A stretch of DNA of 64,000 nt, from the NCBI GenBank assembly GCA_030625685.1, contig DAOUQJ010000003.1:62001-126000 (forward strand). Reading direction: 5' to 3'. The first letter of the stretch is position 1. The number at the start of each line of letters is the position of its first letter. Below the pieces are notes generated by a model. That model was not told the origin of the DNA. It did no database searches and saw only the letters and a list, made by a program, of their open reading frames with translations. Below are positions 8,598 through 18,222 of this stretch, in pieces. Position numbers and translations under genes: made by a program. The DNA is from Oscillospiraceae bacterium. Lineage in GTDB: Bacteria > Bacillota > Clostridia > Oscillospirales > Oscillospiraceae.

Positions 8598-9836
8598 ATG
8601 GAAATTTTAAAAGGAGCCTGTATTATAGGACAATCTGGAGGACCAACTGCAGTCATTAATGCAAGTGCACAAGGTGTTATTCAAACTGCATTAAAACATA
8701 CAACGATTACAAAAGTGTATGGTGCTGCGAATGGTATCAAAGGCATTTTAGCCGATAAGCTATATGATATGGATTTGGAAGATGCCAAAGAACTTAACTT
8801 ACTACAATACACTCCATCATCGGCTCTTGGTTCTTGTCGATATAAACTTGCCAATGCAGATGAAGATGAAACGGATTATCAGCGTATTTTAGAAGTCTTT
8901 AAAAAATATGATGTTCGCTACTTTTTCTATAACGGTGGAAATGATTCTATGGACACTTGTAATAAAATTAGCAAATTTATGCAAAAAGTGGGTTACGATT
9001 GTCGTATCATAGGTGTTCCTAAAACCATCGATAATGACCTATATGGAACTGACCACTGCCCTGGGTTTGCAAGTGCTGCAAAATACATTGCAACGTCTTG
9101 TATGGAGTTATATCAAGATGCCAGAGTATATGACACAGGAACTGTAGTAGTTGTAGAAATCATGGGGCGTCACGCAGGTTGGCTTACAGCTGCAGCTGGT
9201 CTTGCAACAAATGCCGGTTCAGGTCCAGATCTAATTTATCTTCCAGAATCCATATTTGATATGGATAAATTTTTGCAGGATGTAGAACGTGTTTATAAAG
9301 AACAAGGAAACTGTTTGGTGGCAGTATCTGAGGGAATTCATTATGAAGATGGCACTTTTGTATCCGAAGCGAAAACTTCAGCTTCAGACGGATTTGGACA
9401 TGCACAATTGGGTGGACTTGCTGCAACTTTAGCGAACATTGTAAAAGAAAAATTAGACGTTAAAGTTCGCGGTATTGAATTGTCTTTATTACAACGCTGT
9501 GCAGCACATTTGGCTTCAGAAACAGACCGTAAAGAAGCTTATATGGCGGGACAAGTTGCAGTGGAAGCTGCTACGGATGGTGCTACCGATAAAATGGTTG
9601 CTTTTGATTGTATGCGAAATGAGAGTGGCTACGAATGTAAACCAGTTTTAATTGATTTGACAGCGGTAGCAAACGTTGAAAAGAAAGTTCCTTTAGAATG
9701 GATCAATGATGAAGGTAACGGCATTACTCAGGACTTCATAAACTATGCTCTCCCACTCATCCAAGGAGATGTGATTCCGCCAAACGAGAATTCTCTCCCA
9801 CGGTTTGCAAACCTCAATAAAGTGCAAGCGAAATAA
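8598..9836 (+). CDS. pfp: 6-phosphofructokinase, probably pyrophosphate-dependent
   Basis: The 412-residue product has the PFK motifs GQSGGPTAVINAS, NGGNDSMDT, PKTIDNDL and EIMGRHAGWLTA. Where ATP enzymes have GGDGS and PGTIDND, this protein has an Asp (GGNDS) and a Lys (PKTIDND), the two changes known to exclude ATP and favour PPi as phosphoryl donor. Donor use is therefore a prediction from family knowledge. The start follows TGGGAGG. The gene faces away from fba. Confidence 0.9.
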   Translation: MEILKGACIIGQSGGPTAVINASAQGVIQTALKHTTITKVYGAANGIKGILADKLYDMDLEDAKELNLLQYTPSSALGSCRYKLANADEDETDYQRILEVFKKYDVRYFFYNGGNDSMDTCNKISKFMQKVGYDCRIIGVPKTIDNDLYGTDHCPGFASAAKYIATSCMELYQDARVYDTGTVVVVEIMGRHAGWLTAAAGLATNAGSGPDLIYLPESIFDMDKFLQDVERVYKEQGNCLVAVSEGIHYEDGTFVSEAKTSASDGFGHAQLGGLAATLANIVKEKLDVKVRGIELSLLQRCAAHLASETDRKEAYMAGQVAVEAATDGATDKMVAFDCMRNESGYECKPVLIDLTAVANVEKKVPLEWINDEGNGITQDFINYALPLIQGDVIPPNENSLPRFANLNKVQAK

Positions 9837-9966
9837 TAATACTGTTTATAAGTGTTAGCTGATAAATATTATTAAAATTATGTATAAAGATAAAATCAAC
9901 TTGAGTATTAATGAATTGAGGTAGATATTTAATATTTTCAGTGTCTCTTTATATTGAAGTTAATTC

Positions 9967-10004
9967 AAAGAAGCGTTTCCGTTATAACGGAAACGCTTCT
10001 TTTT
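9967..10004. terminator. bidirectional terminator between pfp and sigE
   Basis: A perfect 36-base palindrome (18-bp arms, centre TTATAA, 9967-10002) is flanked by A-rich and T-rich runs, so it can stop both the pfp transcript and sigE from the other strand. Confidence 0.85.
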
Positions 10005-10737
10005 AATTTGGAATCTCCATCACTTTTAAGATTTCCTTTTTAAGCCTTGCAATAATTCGTTTTTCTAATCTTGATATATAAGATTGTGAAATACCCAAAC
10101 GGTCAGCAACTTCTTTTTGTGTGTGTTCTGTTACACCTCTGAGCCCAAATCTCAGACTGATGATTTCTTGTTCACGTAAAGAAAGAGTATCAACTGCGTT
10201 TGAAAGCAATTGTTTATCGACATCCGCTTCGATGGGACGAAGTACGACATCCGCTTCTGTGCCAAGCGTATCTGATAATAAAAGTTCATTTCCATCCCAA
10301 TCTGTGTTGAGTGGCTCGTCTAATGAAATTTCATGTTTCATATTAGAAGTCTTTCTTAAGAACATTAAAATTTCATTCTCAATACATCGAGACGAATATG
10401 TTGCCAATTTGATGTTCTTGTCCGCTTTATATGTGCCAACGGCTTTGATAAGCCCAATAGTGCCGATTGAAATTAAATCTTCAATATTAATCCCTGTATT
10501 TTCGAATCTACGTGAAATGTAAACAACAAGGCGCAAATTTCTTTCAATTAGTTTCGCATTCGCTTCTTTATCCCCTTCTGATAATCTCTTGATTAGAATC
10601 GCTTCTTCTGCACTATTTAAAGGTGGTGGTAATGTTTCGCTGCCACCAATATACATGATTTTCCCTGGAAGCTTCACTTGCAGACGAGCAAGCCATATTT
10701 GTAATTTAATATAAACTTTCAATGCAATCTGTTTCAT
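10003..10737 (-). CDS. sigE: sporulation RNA polymerase sigma-E factor
   Basis: The 244-residue product starts with an amphipathic pro-sequence ([19 protein letters not shown]) and then the SigE sequence [17 protein letters not shown], region 2 ([29 protein letters not shown]) and region 4 HTH ([22 protein letters not shown]). SigE is the early mother-cell sigma factor. It lies 20 bases after spoIIGA, whose product cleaves the pro-sequence. sigG does not follow. Confidence 0.97.
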   Translation of the reverse strand: MKQIALKVYIKLQIWLARLQVKLPGKIMYIGGSETLPPPLNSAEEAILIKRLSEGDKEANAKLIERNLRLVVYISRRFENTGINIEDLISIGTIGLIKAVGTYKADKNIKLATYSSRCIENEILMFLRKTSNMKHEISLDEPLNTDWDGNELLLSDTLGTEADVVLRPIEADVDKQLLSNAVDTLSLREQEIISLRFGLRGVTEHTQKEVADRLGISQSYISRLEKRIIARLKKEILKVMEIPN

Positions 10738-10757
10738 ACGTTATCCTCTCATCTATT

Positions 10758-11618
10758 TTACTTTATATAATCCGCACCAATGAGTGCATGATAGGAACCG
10801 CCATCTGATACAGGCGTTGGTGAAAGTGCAATATAGTGATTTTTATGTTCTTTATTTTGTACAGTAATTTTATCAATGCGAACACCGAGAAGTATCCCAC
10901 AATCAACGCCAACAGCTCGATATGGAAATAAACGAAACTTCATATTCTTAACATTCTTACTTATGTGTTCCATACATTCAATTGGATTTGATAGCATAGA
11001 CAAGTCCAAAGTTTGTGGAAATATTGATATAATTTTTTCTCCTTCTACTACCATAATTTGTTGACCAGTAATAGAATCTTGAAGTGTATTTCCTGTGTCA
11101 TGAAGTGCAGTTATTTTAATGTTTTGATCATCTTGATGAAATGTAACATCAACCAGTTCATTTGATTTCGTATTATGTAGAGCTGATCGTTTGAAAAATA
11201 GAGTCAATATGCCATAACATAAACCTGCGGATATCAGCAAAGCTTTCATGTCAACAGATGAATACAGTACACCATCTTGTGTATATGACCCCCCTTTCAA
11301 AAACTCTATCGCTAGAATTACACCACAGAAAGCACAAGCAATGGCAAAAAACACTACTGTAATACGTAATAGCTTTGATGAATGGCCAAATACAATAAGA
11401 ACCATGAGAAGAGCTACTGAAATCTTAATAGCGGGATGCATTGCAAATTGTGTTTTGGAAAAAAAAGTACAAATTGCGTATAAGGCACCAAGTGAACTTG
11501 CAATTGTGATACGCCAAAAGTGAACTCGTTCACCAACCAATTTTCCGCTTGCCAATAAAAGCAGATAATTTAAAACAAAGTTTACGAATATATATGTATC
11601 TAGATATACTATTGTCAA
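10758..11618 (-). CDS. spoIIGA: sigma-E processing peptidase SpoIIGA
   Basis: The frame extends further, but TTG 11618 is the likely start: AGGAGG lies just before it, and the product then begins LTIVYLDTYIFVNF, as SpoIIGA does. It has 286 residues, with five predicted membrane segments in the first half and an aspartic-protease half containing ALHDTGNTL (catalytic Asp-Thr-Gly). It activates pro-SigE after septation. It is co-transcribed with sigE. Confidence 0.93.
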   Translation of the reverse strand: MTIVYLDTYIFVNFVLNYLLLLASGKLVGERVHFWRITIASSLGALYAICTFFSKTQFAMHPAIKISVALLMVLIVFGHSSKLLRITVVFFAIACAFCGVILAIEFLKGGSYTQDGVLYSSVDMKALLISAGLCYGILTLFFKRSALHNTKSNELVDVTFHQDDQNIKITALHDTGNTLQDSITGQQIMVVEGEKIISIFPQTLDLSMLSNPIECMEHISKNVKNMKFRLFPYRAVGVDCGILLGVRIDKITVQNKEHKNHYIALSPTPVSDGGSYHALIGADYIK

Positions 11619-11695
11619 GTTGTCCCTCCTATCTTGATTGCTTATCTTATTATAGGTTGTGTTGCAGTAAAAAAAGGTCAAAAGAAGGAATACAA

Positions 11696-11733
11696 AAAAA
11701 GAAACTTCCACCAATTATTGGTGGAAGTTTCTT
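11696..11733 (-). terminator. terminator after the radical SAM gene
   Basis: An inverted repeat AAAGAAACTTCCACCAAT / ATTGGTGGAAGTTTCTTT begins directly at the 3' end of the radical SAM gene and is followed on the minus strand by T-rich sequence. Confidence 0.75.
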
Positions 11734-12609
11734 TTATAAACCTCGACTATACTCGCTTCGAATGTATCCTTCCCCTCGAAGAGAATCATCCAGCATTTTT
11801 AAGAATTTTTCTCTTTCGTCCGGCAATGTACCATTGAGCGGTAAATAGTTTGATGCGTGATTGCTTGTAAAATGAAGTGGAGAAACCGTGAGTCCTTCTA
11901 CTAACATTCTTGTTTCAATCAGAGACTCTTTTGCATTCAAGAGTTTAAAGGTCCCCTTCTTTACGTCTTGATACAATGAAGTGCTTGGCTCAGGAATTAA
12001 TGTAAGTGCAGAAAAATGATTTGGTTTCATTTCATTGATTAGTTTAATGGTTTCTTCAATGTGCTTACGAGATGGTTCTCCAGGTCCTGCTAAACCCAAA
12101 ATAACCATAACCCATAAGTCTATGCCTGCATCTCTTAATAATAAGCCTGCTTCTAAAATATCTTTGGATGTAGCACCTTTATTTACTTTAGTCAGCAATT
12201 CATCCCAACCAGTTTCAACACCTAGATAAGCACGGGTAAGACCTGCCTGTCTAAGCTCTTGTAGTTGCTCTAATGATTTGGTTTTCGTACTTTTAGGACC
12301 TGCATATACTGTAACTTGGCGTAGTCTTGGAAAAGTTTTGTATAAAGCATCTAAGATCTCAAGCAGTTGAGACTGTCTCATGACAATCGCATCCCCGTCA
12401 CAAATAAAAACTTTATCTACTTCTCCGTTGTAATACTCTTTCGCCATTTCAATATCTTCTAATATATCTTTCATTGGTCTCACATGAAAGTGTTTATCTT
12501 TATACATGCCACAAAAGGTACATTTATTATGTGTACAACCAACTGTTGCTTGCAATAAAAAGCTTCTCCACTCACCTGGTGGTCGGTAAATTTTACCTTC
12601 GTATCTCAT
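11734..12609 (-). CDS. radical SAM protein of unknown substrate
   Basis: The 291-residue product carries the radical SAM cluster motif in GCTHNKCTFCGMYKDKHF (C-x3-C... read as CTHNKCTFC) and SAM-binding stretches further on (DGDAIVMR, YLGVETGWDELLTKVNKG). The family is common in Clostridia and often mislabelled as a HemN-like oxidase; the substrate is unknown. It starts six bases after DUF951 and forms an operon with it. Confidence 0.85.
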   Translation of the reverse strand: MRYEGKIYRPPGEWRSFLLQATVGCTHNKCTFCGMYKDKHFHVRPMKDILEDIEMAKEYYNGEVDKVFICDGDAIVMRQSQLLEILDALYKTFPRLRQVTVYAGPKSTKTKSLEQLQELRQAGLTRAYLGVETGWDELLTKVNKGATSKDILEAGLLLRDAGIDLWVMVILGLAGPGEPSRKHIEETIKLINEMKPNHFSALTLIPEPSTSLYQDVKKGTFKLLNAKESLIETRMLVEGLTVSPLHFTSNHASNYLPLNGTLPDEREKFLKMLDDSLRGEGYIRSEYSRGL

Positions 12610-12615
12610 CTTCTA

Positions 12616-12816
12616 TCATCCTTTTTGATTATCATTATATTTAGAATGTATTGATTTAATGCTTTTTTCTACTTTTCGTCGAGATAACAATAATTCATGA
12701 CCGCAACCTTCACAACGCAAGCGAAAATCCATGCCAACACGCAAAACAATCCATCGTTTGCTTCCACATGGATGTTGTTTTTTTAGTTCAATGATGTCGC
12801 CCAATTCAATATCCAT
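12616..12816 (-). CDS. DUF951 family protein
   Basis: A 66-residue protein, MDIELGDIIELKKQHPCGS at the N terminus and RCEGCGHELLLSRRKVEK at the C terminus, matching the DUF951 pattern. The CGS...CEGCGH cysteines could hold a zinc ion. In many Firmicutes the family sits near chromosome-maintenance genes, but no function is established. It begins after AAGGAG and leads into the radical SAM gene. Confidence 0.85.
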   Translation of the reverse strand: MDIELGDIIELKKQHPCGSKRWIVLRVGMDFRLRCEGCGHELLLSRRKVEKSIKSIHSKYNDNQKG

Positions 12817-12882
12817 GTTTGTTCTCCTTTGCCTGTTAAAAAGTTTGATAAACTTAGTATATATTATCGCTCTAAGCCAATG

Positions 12883-14148
12883 TTATGACTCATGTTTAAT
12901 TTCATCCCAATACTTCTTGGCCAATTGTTCTACTTTGTTGTTTCCATATTGATAATATTGTTTCCCAAGTAGTTTGTCAGGTAAATACTGCTGCTTTGTA
13001 TAGTGTTTCTCATATTTATGTGGATAGTTATAAGTGAGTCCCCTACCTAGCTTTCTTGCTCCCTTGTAATGCGTATCTTTGAGATGATTCGGAACTTCTC
13101 CAATATTTCCACTTGTAATATCTGCAATTGCATCATCAATTGCGACATATGATGAATTAGATTTTGGCGCAGTTGCCAAAAGAACCGTGGCCTGTGCCAA
13201 GGGAATTCTAGCTTCTGGTAAACCTAGCATATGCGCAGCATCCACGCATGATTTGACAATGGTAATGGCTTGTGGATGGGCAAGACCAATATCTTCTGAA
13301 GCTATGACAAGTAATCTGCGGCATGCGGAAATTAGGTTTCCTGCTTCTAGCATCCTTGCTAAATAATGAAGAGATGCATCTGGATCAGAACCACGAATCG
13401 ACTTTTGAAAAGCTGACAAAATATCATAATGCTGATCACCATTTTTATCATATCGAATTCCTGCGCGCCCAGTAAGCGCGACAATATCCTCAAACGTGAT
13501 CAAAATTTCAGCTTCATTTGTCATAGAAAAAAAGAGAGCTTCAATCATCCCGATTCCTTTTCGAACATCTCCACCACATGAAGAGGAAATTTCTAACAAT
13601 ACGCCATCTTCTACAGTTGCCTTGCGCCCAAGTTTTGTTTCCATAAATGAAACACTACGCGACAAAGCAGGTATCATTTCTTCGTCTTCAATAGGTTTAA
13701 ATTCAAACACAGTAGAGCGACTAAGTATCGCATGATACACGTAAAAATGTGGATTTTCAGTTGTTGAAGCAATGAGTAGGATGCTTCCTTTTTCAATAAA
13801 TTCGAGCAAAGCTTGTTGCTGTTTTTTATTGAAATACTGAATTTCATCAAGATACAACACAATGCCATCTGGTGCCATAAGTGTTCCAATATCTGAGACG
13901 ATATCTTTAATATCTGAAATTGAGGCTGTTGTCGCATTCAATCGATGCAATGGACGATTGATTTTTTTTGATACAATCTCCGCTACGGTTGTTTTACCCG
14001 TTCCAGATGGCCCATAAAAAATCATATTTGGAATTTTTCCTGATTCTATCATACGACGAAGAATTCCGTTAGGACCTAAAATATGATTTTGACCTACTAT
14101 GTCTTGCAATGAGGTGGGACGGAGTTCATCGGCCAATGGTTTATACAT
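12883..14148 (-). CDS. rarA: replication-associated recombination ATPase RarA (MgsA)
   Basis: A 421-residue AAA+ protein with N-terminal LADELRPTSLQDIVGQNHIL, Walker A GPSGTGKTT, Walker B VLYLDEIQYF, sensor-1 STTENPHF and the tetramerisation C-terminal region (IASEDIGLAHPQA, PEARIPLAQAT). RarA acts at stalled forks and single-strand gaps. The length is normal. Confidence 0.96.
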   Translation of the reverse strand: MYKPLADELRPTSLQDIVGQNHILGPNGILRRMIESGKIPNMIFYGPSGTGKTTVAEIVSKKINRPLHRLNATTASISDIKDIVSDIGTLMAPDGIVLYLDEIQYFNKKQQQALLEFIEKGSILLIASTTENPHFYVYHAILSRSTVFEFKPIEDEEMIPALSRSVSFMETKLGRKATVEDGVLLEISSSCGGDVRKGIGMIEALFFSMTNEAEILITFEDIVALTGRAGIRYDKNGDQHYDILSAFQKSIRGSDPDASLHYLARMLEAGNLISACRRLLVIASEDIGLAHPQAITIVKSCVDAAHMLGLPEARIPLAQATVLLATAPKSNSSYVAIDDAIADITSGNIGEVPNHLKDTHYKGARKLGRGLTYNYPHKYEKHYTKQQYLPDKLLGKQYYQYGNNKVEQLAKKYWDEIKHES

Positions 14149-14177
14149 AAAACCACTTCCTTCTTTATGGATAACAA

Positions 14178-14202
14178 AAGGAGGACGTTATCCGTCCTCC
14201 TT
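14178..14202 (-). terminator. terminator after glyA
   Basis: The 10-bp stem AAGGAGGACG / CGTCCTCCTT with a five-base loop is followed on the minus strand by TTTTG, right after the glyA stop codon. Confidence 0.8.
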
Positions 14203-14218
14203 AAATACCTATTAGATA

Positions 14219-15463
14219 TTAGTCATAAAGGGGATATTTATCGCAAAGAGTTTGAACACTGTCTCTAATTTGGTCTTGTTTTTCATCAAAGTTAGTTGCA
14301 GTATCCCAAATGAGTTGGCCAATAATTTTCATATCTTCTTCGCGGAATCCTCTTGAGGTAATTGCTGGAGTACCAACTCTAATGCCACTTGTCACAAATG
14401 GTGATTGGGTTTCATTAGGGATAGTATTTTTGTTGACGGTAATATGAACTTCATCAAGCTTTTTCTCCATTTCTTTGCCTGTAATATTTGCTCTTCTCAA
14501 ATCAACAAGCATGAGATGGTTATCCGTACCACCAGAAACCAGTTCAAACCCACTTTCCATCAAGCTATCTGCCAATGCAGCAGCGTTGCTCAGAATTTGT
14601 TTTTGATAAGTCTTGAATTCTGGTTTCAATGCTTCTCCGAATGCAACAGCTTTCGCTGCAATCACGTGCATCAATGGTCCCCCTTGTGATCCAGGGAAAA
14701 TTGCTTTATCAATTTTGGCACCCAATTCTTCTTTAGACAAAATTACGCCACCACGTGGTCCGCGAAGTGTTTTGTGTGTGGTTGTAGATACAACATCCGC
14801 ATATGGCACTGGTGATGGATGCAAACCAGCTGCCACCAAACCTGCAATGTGAGCCATATCAACAAATAGATATGCGCCAACTTCTTTTGCAATTTCGCTG
14901 AATGCTTTAAAGTCAATGGTTCTTGAATATGCAGAAGCACCCGCTAAAATCATTTTAGGATTATGTTTTTTAGCCAAATCTCTTACTTGATCATAATCAA
15001 TGCGATGTGTTTTTTCATCTACGCCATAAGAAACCATATTATAGTTGCGTCCAGAAAAATTGACAGGGCTACCATGGGTCAAATGACCACCATTGGCAAG
15101 ATCCATGCCGAGTACAGTGTCACCTAGATTACACATAGCAGAATATACAGCAAAGTTAGCTGACGCTCCACTGTGCGCTTGCACGTTGACGTGTTCGGCT
15201 CCAAATAGTTCTTTGGCACGATTTCTGGCAATGTCTTCTACAACATCAACACATTCACAGCCACCGTAGTAGCGCTTTCCAGGATAGCCTTCTGCATATT
15301 TATTTGTTAACACAGTAGATGCAGCAGCCAAGACTGCTTCACTAACAAAGTTTTCAGAAGCAATCAATTCAATGTTTCTACGTTGACGTTCATACTCTGC
15401 TTTTACTGCTTGTCCCAATTCTGGATCCTGTGTGATGAGAAAGTCCATTGTTTCTTTAACCAC
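14219..15463 (-). CDS. glyA: serine hydroxymethyltransferase
   Basis: I chose GTG 15463, ten bases from TAAGGAG; the GTG at 15472 is too close to that site, and ATG 15448 is an alternative. The 414-residue product has [27 protein letters not shown] and the PLP lysine motif [16 protein letters not shown]. It converts serine and tetrahydrofolate into glycine and methylene-tetrahydrofolate. Confidence 0.96.
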   Translation of the reverse strand: MVKETMDFLITQDPELGQAVKAEYERQRRNIELIASENFVSEAVLAAASTVLTNKYAEGYPGKRYYGGCECVDVVEDIARNRAKELFGAEHVNVQAHSGASANFAVYSAMCNLGDTVLGMDLANGGHLTHGSPVNFSGRNYNMVSYGVDEKTHRIDYDQVRDLAKKHNPKMILAGASAYSRTIDFKAFSEIAKEVGAYLFVDMAHIAGLVAAGLHPSPVPYADVVSTTTHKTLRGPRGGVILSKEELGAKIDKAIFPGSQGGPLMHVIAAKAVAFGEALKPEFKTYQKQILSNAAALADSLMESGFELVSGGTDNHLMLVDLRRANITGKEMEKKLDEVHITVNKNTIPNETQSPFVTSGIRVGTPAITSRGFREEDMKIIGQLIWDTATNFDEKQDQIRDSVQTLCDKYPLYD

Positions 15464-15551
15464 AATACCCACACTCCTTATATTAACATAGATTTATATT
15501 ATATCTTAACTACTCTATTATACATTAACTGCATATTTTTTCAATTGGTTT

Positions 15552-15580
15552 TTGATAAGTTTATTTTTTTATAGTATACT
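15552..15580 (+). promoter_or_regulatory. sigma-A promoter for nth
   Basis: TTGATA (15552-15557) and TATACT (15575-15580), 17-base spacer, ending 20 bases before the nth start codon. Confidence 0.7.
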
Positions 15581-15599
15581 ATTAACAGAGGTTGATATT

Positions 15600-16253
15600 A
15601 TGAAACAAAATAAGCAAATTCTAGATATGATACAAATACTAAAAGATCTTTACCCAGAAGCCAAATGCTCCCTGAATTATGAAAAAGACTATGAATTATT
15701 ATTTGCAACGCGCCTTTCAGCGCAGTGTACCGATGAAAGAGTAAATCAAATTACCCCAACACTATTTAAGCGCTATCCTACATTGGATTGTATTGCGGAT
15801 GCAGAATTAGATGAAGTAGCTACCATCATTCATTCATGTGGCTTTTATCGTGTGAAATCAAAAGATTTGGTTTTTGGGGCACAAATGCTTATACAGGAGT
15901 TTGATGGTGTGGTTCCGGATAATATGCAAGATTTGCTTAAGCTACCCGGAATCGGACGAAAAACGGCTAATTTGATTTTAGGTGATATTTACCATGTCCC
16001 AGGCGTAGTGGTTGCTGATACACACTGTATACGAATTTCAGGTCTTTTAGGCTTGACGGATGGAACAAAAGATCCACTCAAAACGGAACAACAACTTCGC
16101 GCTTGCCTTCCGATAAATGAATCTAATGATTTTTGTCATCGCTTAGTATTACATGGCCGTGCTGTATGTAAGGCGAGAAAACCTGATTGTGAAAATTGTC
16201 AGCTCAACATACTGTGTGACTATTTCACGAATGAAAAAGATTTACATGTATAA
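15600..16253 (+). CDS. nth: endonuclease III
   Basis: I chose the ATG at 15600 after AGAGGT, because upstream codons overlap the promoter. The 217-residue protein has the helix-hairpin-helix LLKLPGIGRKTANLIL with catalytic Lys, the catalytic Asp in VVADTHCIRISG, and the four-cysteine iron-sulfur loop C-x6-C-x2-C-x5-C at its end (CKARKPDCENCQLNILC). It removes oxidised pyrimidines in base excision repair. Confidence 0.96.
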   Translation: MKQNKQILDMIQILKDLYPEAKCSLNYEKDYELLFATRLSAQCTDERVNQITPTLFKRYPTLDCIADAELDEVATIIHSCGFYRVKSKDLVFGAQMLIQEFDGVVPDNMQDLLKLPGIGRKTANLILGDIYHVPGVVVADTHCIRISGLLGLTDGTKDPLKTEQQLRACLPINESNDFCHRLVLHGRAVCKARKPDCENCQLNILCDYFTNEKDLHV

Positions 16254-16257
16254 TAAA

Positions 16258-16296
16258 AGAAGAAAACAGATAGTATTTAATACTATCTGTTTTCTT
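16258..16296. terminator. bidirectional terminator between nth and coaX
   Basis: An AAGAAAACAGATAGTATT stem and its complement overlap the last codons of coaX; T-rich and A-rich flanks allow stopping in both directions. Confidence 0.7.
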
Positions 16297-17059
16297 CTTT
16301 GTATGTTTGATATAGAATATTAAGTCCATCTAATATTAATTGTGAATCAACAATATCGATAAAATCACTTTGTTCAGCAATGAAGTGAGAAAAACCACCA
16401 GTTGCAATAATTTTCACACCATCTTTTATATCCATTTCTTCTTTCGTTTTACGAATCAAAAAATCAATTCCACCAACATAACTTGTTACAATACCAGCTT
16501 GGATTTGCCCAATGGCATCAAACCCCAATACTGTTTTTGGTTTGTGCAGTGGGATTGGCGGAAGTTGGGCTGTATGATTTGAAAGTGCACGCTCAACCAA
16601 GCGAAGTCCAGTGAGAATGCTTCCTCCCATATACCAACCTGTTTCGCTGACAGTATCGATTGTGGTCGCAGTTCCCAGATCTAACACAATCAAAGGTTTT
16701 CCATATTTTTTCATTGCAGCTTCACATGCAACAGAACGATCTGCTCCCAAGCGTTCTTCTGCTTGATACTTAAGAGAAGGAAAAATATCTTCATCAATAA
16801 TTAGCGCTGTTTTTTGGCAATATTTTTTTGAAGTGTGCTTTAAAATTGGCAAAAACTTTGGCACTACCGAAGAAATAATCACATCTTCAATTTCAGCAAC
16901 TGTCATTTGACGTGTTTGAAGATACTGTAACATGGCAAAGCCAATTTCGTCAGAGGTTCTCTCTTGAGTTGAAGTCAAACGAAATTCACCCATCAATTGA
17001 TCATCTTTGAAAAAACCGAATACTATATTAGTATTACCAACATCTATTGCGAGTAACAT
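16283..17059 (-). CDS. coaX: type III pantothenate kinase
   Basis: The frame is longer, but ATG 17059 follows AAGGAG and begins MLLAIDVGNTNIVFG, the ATP-binding start of CoaX. The 258-residue product also has EERLGADRSVACEAA and IVLDLGTATTIDTVSE of the ASKHA fold. It phosphorylates pantothenate in the first step of CoA synthesis. No birA-like partner or tRNA-modifying dus gene is next to it. Confidence 0.95.
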   Translation of the reverse strand: MLLAIDVGNTNIVFGFFKDDQLMGEFRLTSTQERTSDEIGFAMLQYLQTRQMTVAEIEDVIISSVVPKFLPILKHTSKKYCQKTALIIDEDIFPSLKYQAEERLGADRSVACEAAMKKYGKPLIVLDLGTATTIDTVSETGWYMGGSILTGLRLVERALSNHTAQLPPIPLHKPKTVLGFDAIGQIQAGIVTSYVGGIDFLIRKTKEEMDIKDGVKIIATGGFSHFIAEQSDFIDIVDSQLILDGLNILYQTYKEENR

Positions 17060-17202
17060 AAAGAACGCTCCTTGTAATAATATAGTTAAATTGAATTGGT
17101 ATCTAAATTTTATATGAAAATTTTGTGAATCTAGGCACTTTTCATTGAATTTGTTCATATACTATAAAAGATATATTCATTAACAATTTTAGGAGGAATA
17201 TT

Positions 17203-17487
17203 ATGAAACAACCACCCCAAGATTGGAATAATCTTCTGAAATCCTCTGAAGCTGGTAACATTCTGAAGAATAAGGATGCACTCATCAACTTATCTCAGTC
17301 AGTAGATGCACAAAAATTCATTTCTTTACTTAATAAACAAAGTGGTGGAAATCTACAAGAAATCACGCAAAAAGCCAAAAATGGTGATATTTCTGATTTG
17401 AGTAGTTTGCTCAATGAACTAACTAAAGACCCTGAGGGTGCAAAAGTGATGTCTGATTTAAGTGAAAAATTCCCAAAGTCTGAATAA
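17203..17487 (+). CDS. conserved small acidic protein, unknown
   Basis: A 94-residue soluble, helical protein with no signal peptide; start ATG 17203 after AGGAGG. It contains repeated short helices (LINLSQSVDAQKFISLL, GDISDLSSLLNELTKDPEGAKVM). It forms a cluster with the next two small genes on the same strand. I recall such clusters in Clostridia but no function. Confidence 0.7.
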   Translation: MKQPPQDWNNLLKSSEAGNILKNKDALINLSQSVDAQKFISLLNKQSGGNLQEITQKAKNGDISDLSSLLNELTKDPEGAKVMSDLSEKFPKSE

Positions 17488-17513
17488 AATAATATCTGAT
17501 AAAGGAGGGGATT

Positions 17514-17930
17514 ATTGTCGCTGAATTTGAAGATAAACTAAATGCCGTACTGTCAAACCCAGAAGCATTGGGACAGATTATGAATATTGCAAACTCAATT
17601 AGTGGAGATCAGAGTCATGAGGATAATCCCTCATCTTCTGAACATGATAATAAAAATGTAATAGAACGGGAACCAAGTGATCAACTTGGCAACTTAATCA
17701 CATCCATGTCTTCTGGAATAGACCCTAAAATGCTACAAATGCTTATGAAAGGAATGCAAGAACTCGATAACAAAGAAAGTGATCAAGTACATGCACTCAT
17801 ACACGCATTGCAACCCTTTCTAAAAGATGAACGAAAAGCAAAATTAGATAAAGCCATGCAAATTGCCAAACTCTCTCGTGTGGCTCGTATGTTTTTCAAA
17901 GGAATGAGCGGGGGTGATGATCTTGTATAA
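17514..17930 (+). CDS. conserved small protein, apparently with an ATT start codon
   Basis: The reading frame with family-like sequence (EFEDKLNAVLSNPEALGQIMNIANSISG) extends upstream of the first usual start, TTG 17568, to ATT 17514, placed just after GGAGGGG. No ATG, GTG or TTG occurs in frame after that ribosome site before 17568. With ATT the product has 138 residues: an N-terminal helix, an acidic linker and a helical C-terminal part (PKMLQMLMKGMQELD, ending LSRVARMFFKGMSGGDDL). Function unknown. Confidence 0.65.
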   Translation: MVAEFEDKLNAVLSNPEALGQIMNIANSISGDQSHEDNPSSSEHDNKNVIEREPSDQLGNLITSMSSGIDPKMLQMLMKGMQELDNKESDQVHALIHALQPFLKDERKAKLDKAMQIAKLSRVARMFFKGMSGGDDLV

Positions 17931-18222
17931 TCATTATATTCCTGATGACACGATCTTCACTCCCATAGAAGAAGAGAGTAGCAATACATATGAATCAAAG
18001 AAATGGAATCCATTTTCTTTTTTTTCAGAAAATAAAGAAAAAGATTCGAAGTCAGGTGTAAAAGAGCTTATCGAAAACTTTCATATAGGAAATTTCGACG
18101 CATCAGACATTTTACTTTTACTCATATTACTGTTTTTATTTTTAGAAAGTGATAACTGGGAAATTGCCATCATCTTAGGGGTTGTTCTTTTCCTCAGTTT
18201 CAAAAGTGACGACGCTGTGTAA
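17923..18222 (+). CDS. small membrane protein, unknown
   Basis: TTG 17923 is preferred because GGGGGTGA lies seven bases before it; GTG 17914 and ATG 17917 lie within that site. The 99-residue product has a polar N-terminal half and a C-terminal hydrophobic pair (ILLLLILLFLFL, WEIAIILGVVLFLSF). Its start overlaps the end of the previous gene, so the two are probably translationally coupled. Its 3' end overlaps the convergent gene. Confidence 0.65.
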   Translation: MYNHYIPDDTIFTPIEEESSNTYESKKWNPFSFFSENKEKDSKSGVKELIENFHIGNFDASDILLLLILLFLFLESDNWEIAIILGVVLFLSFKSDDAV

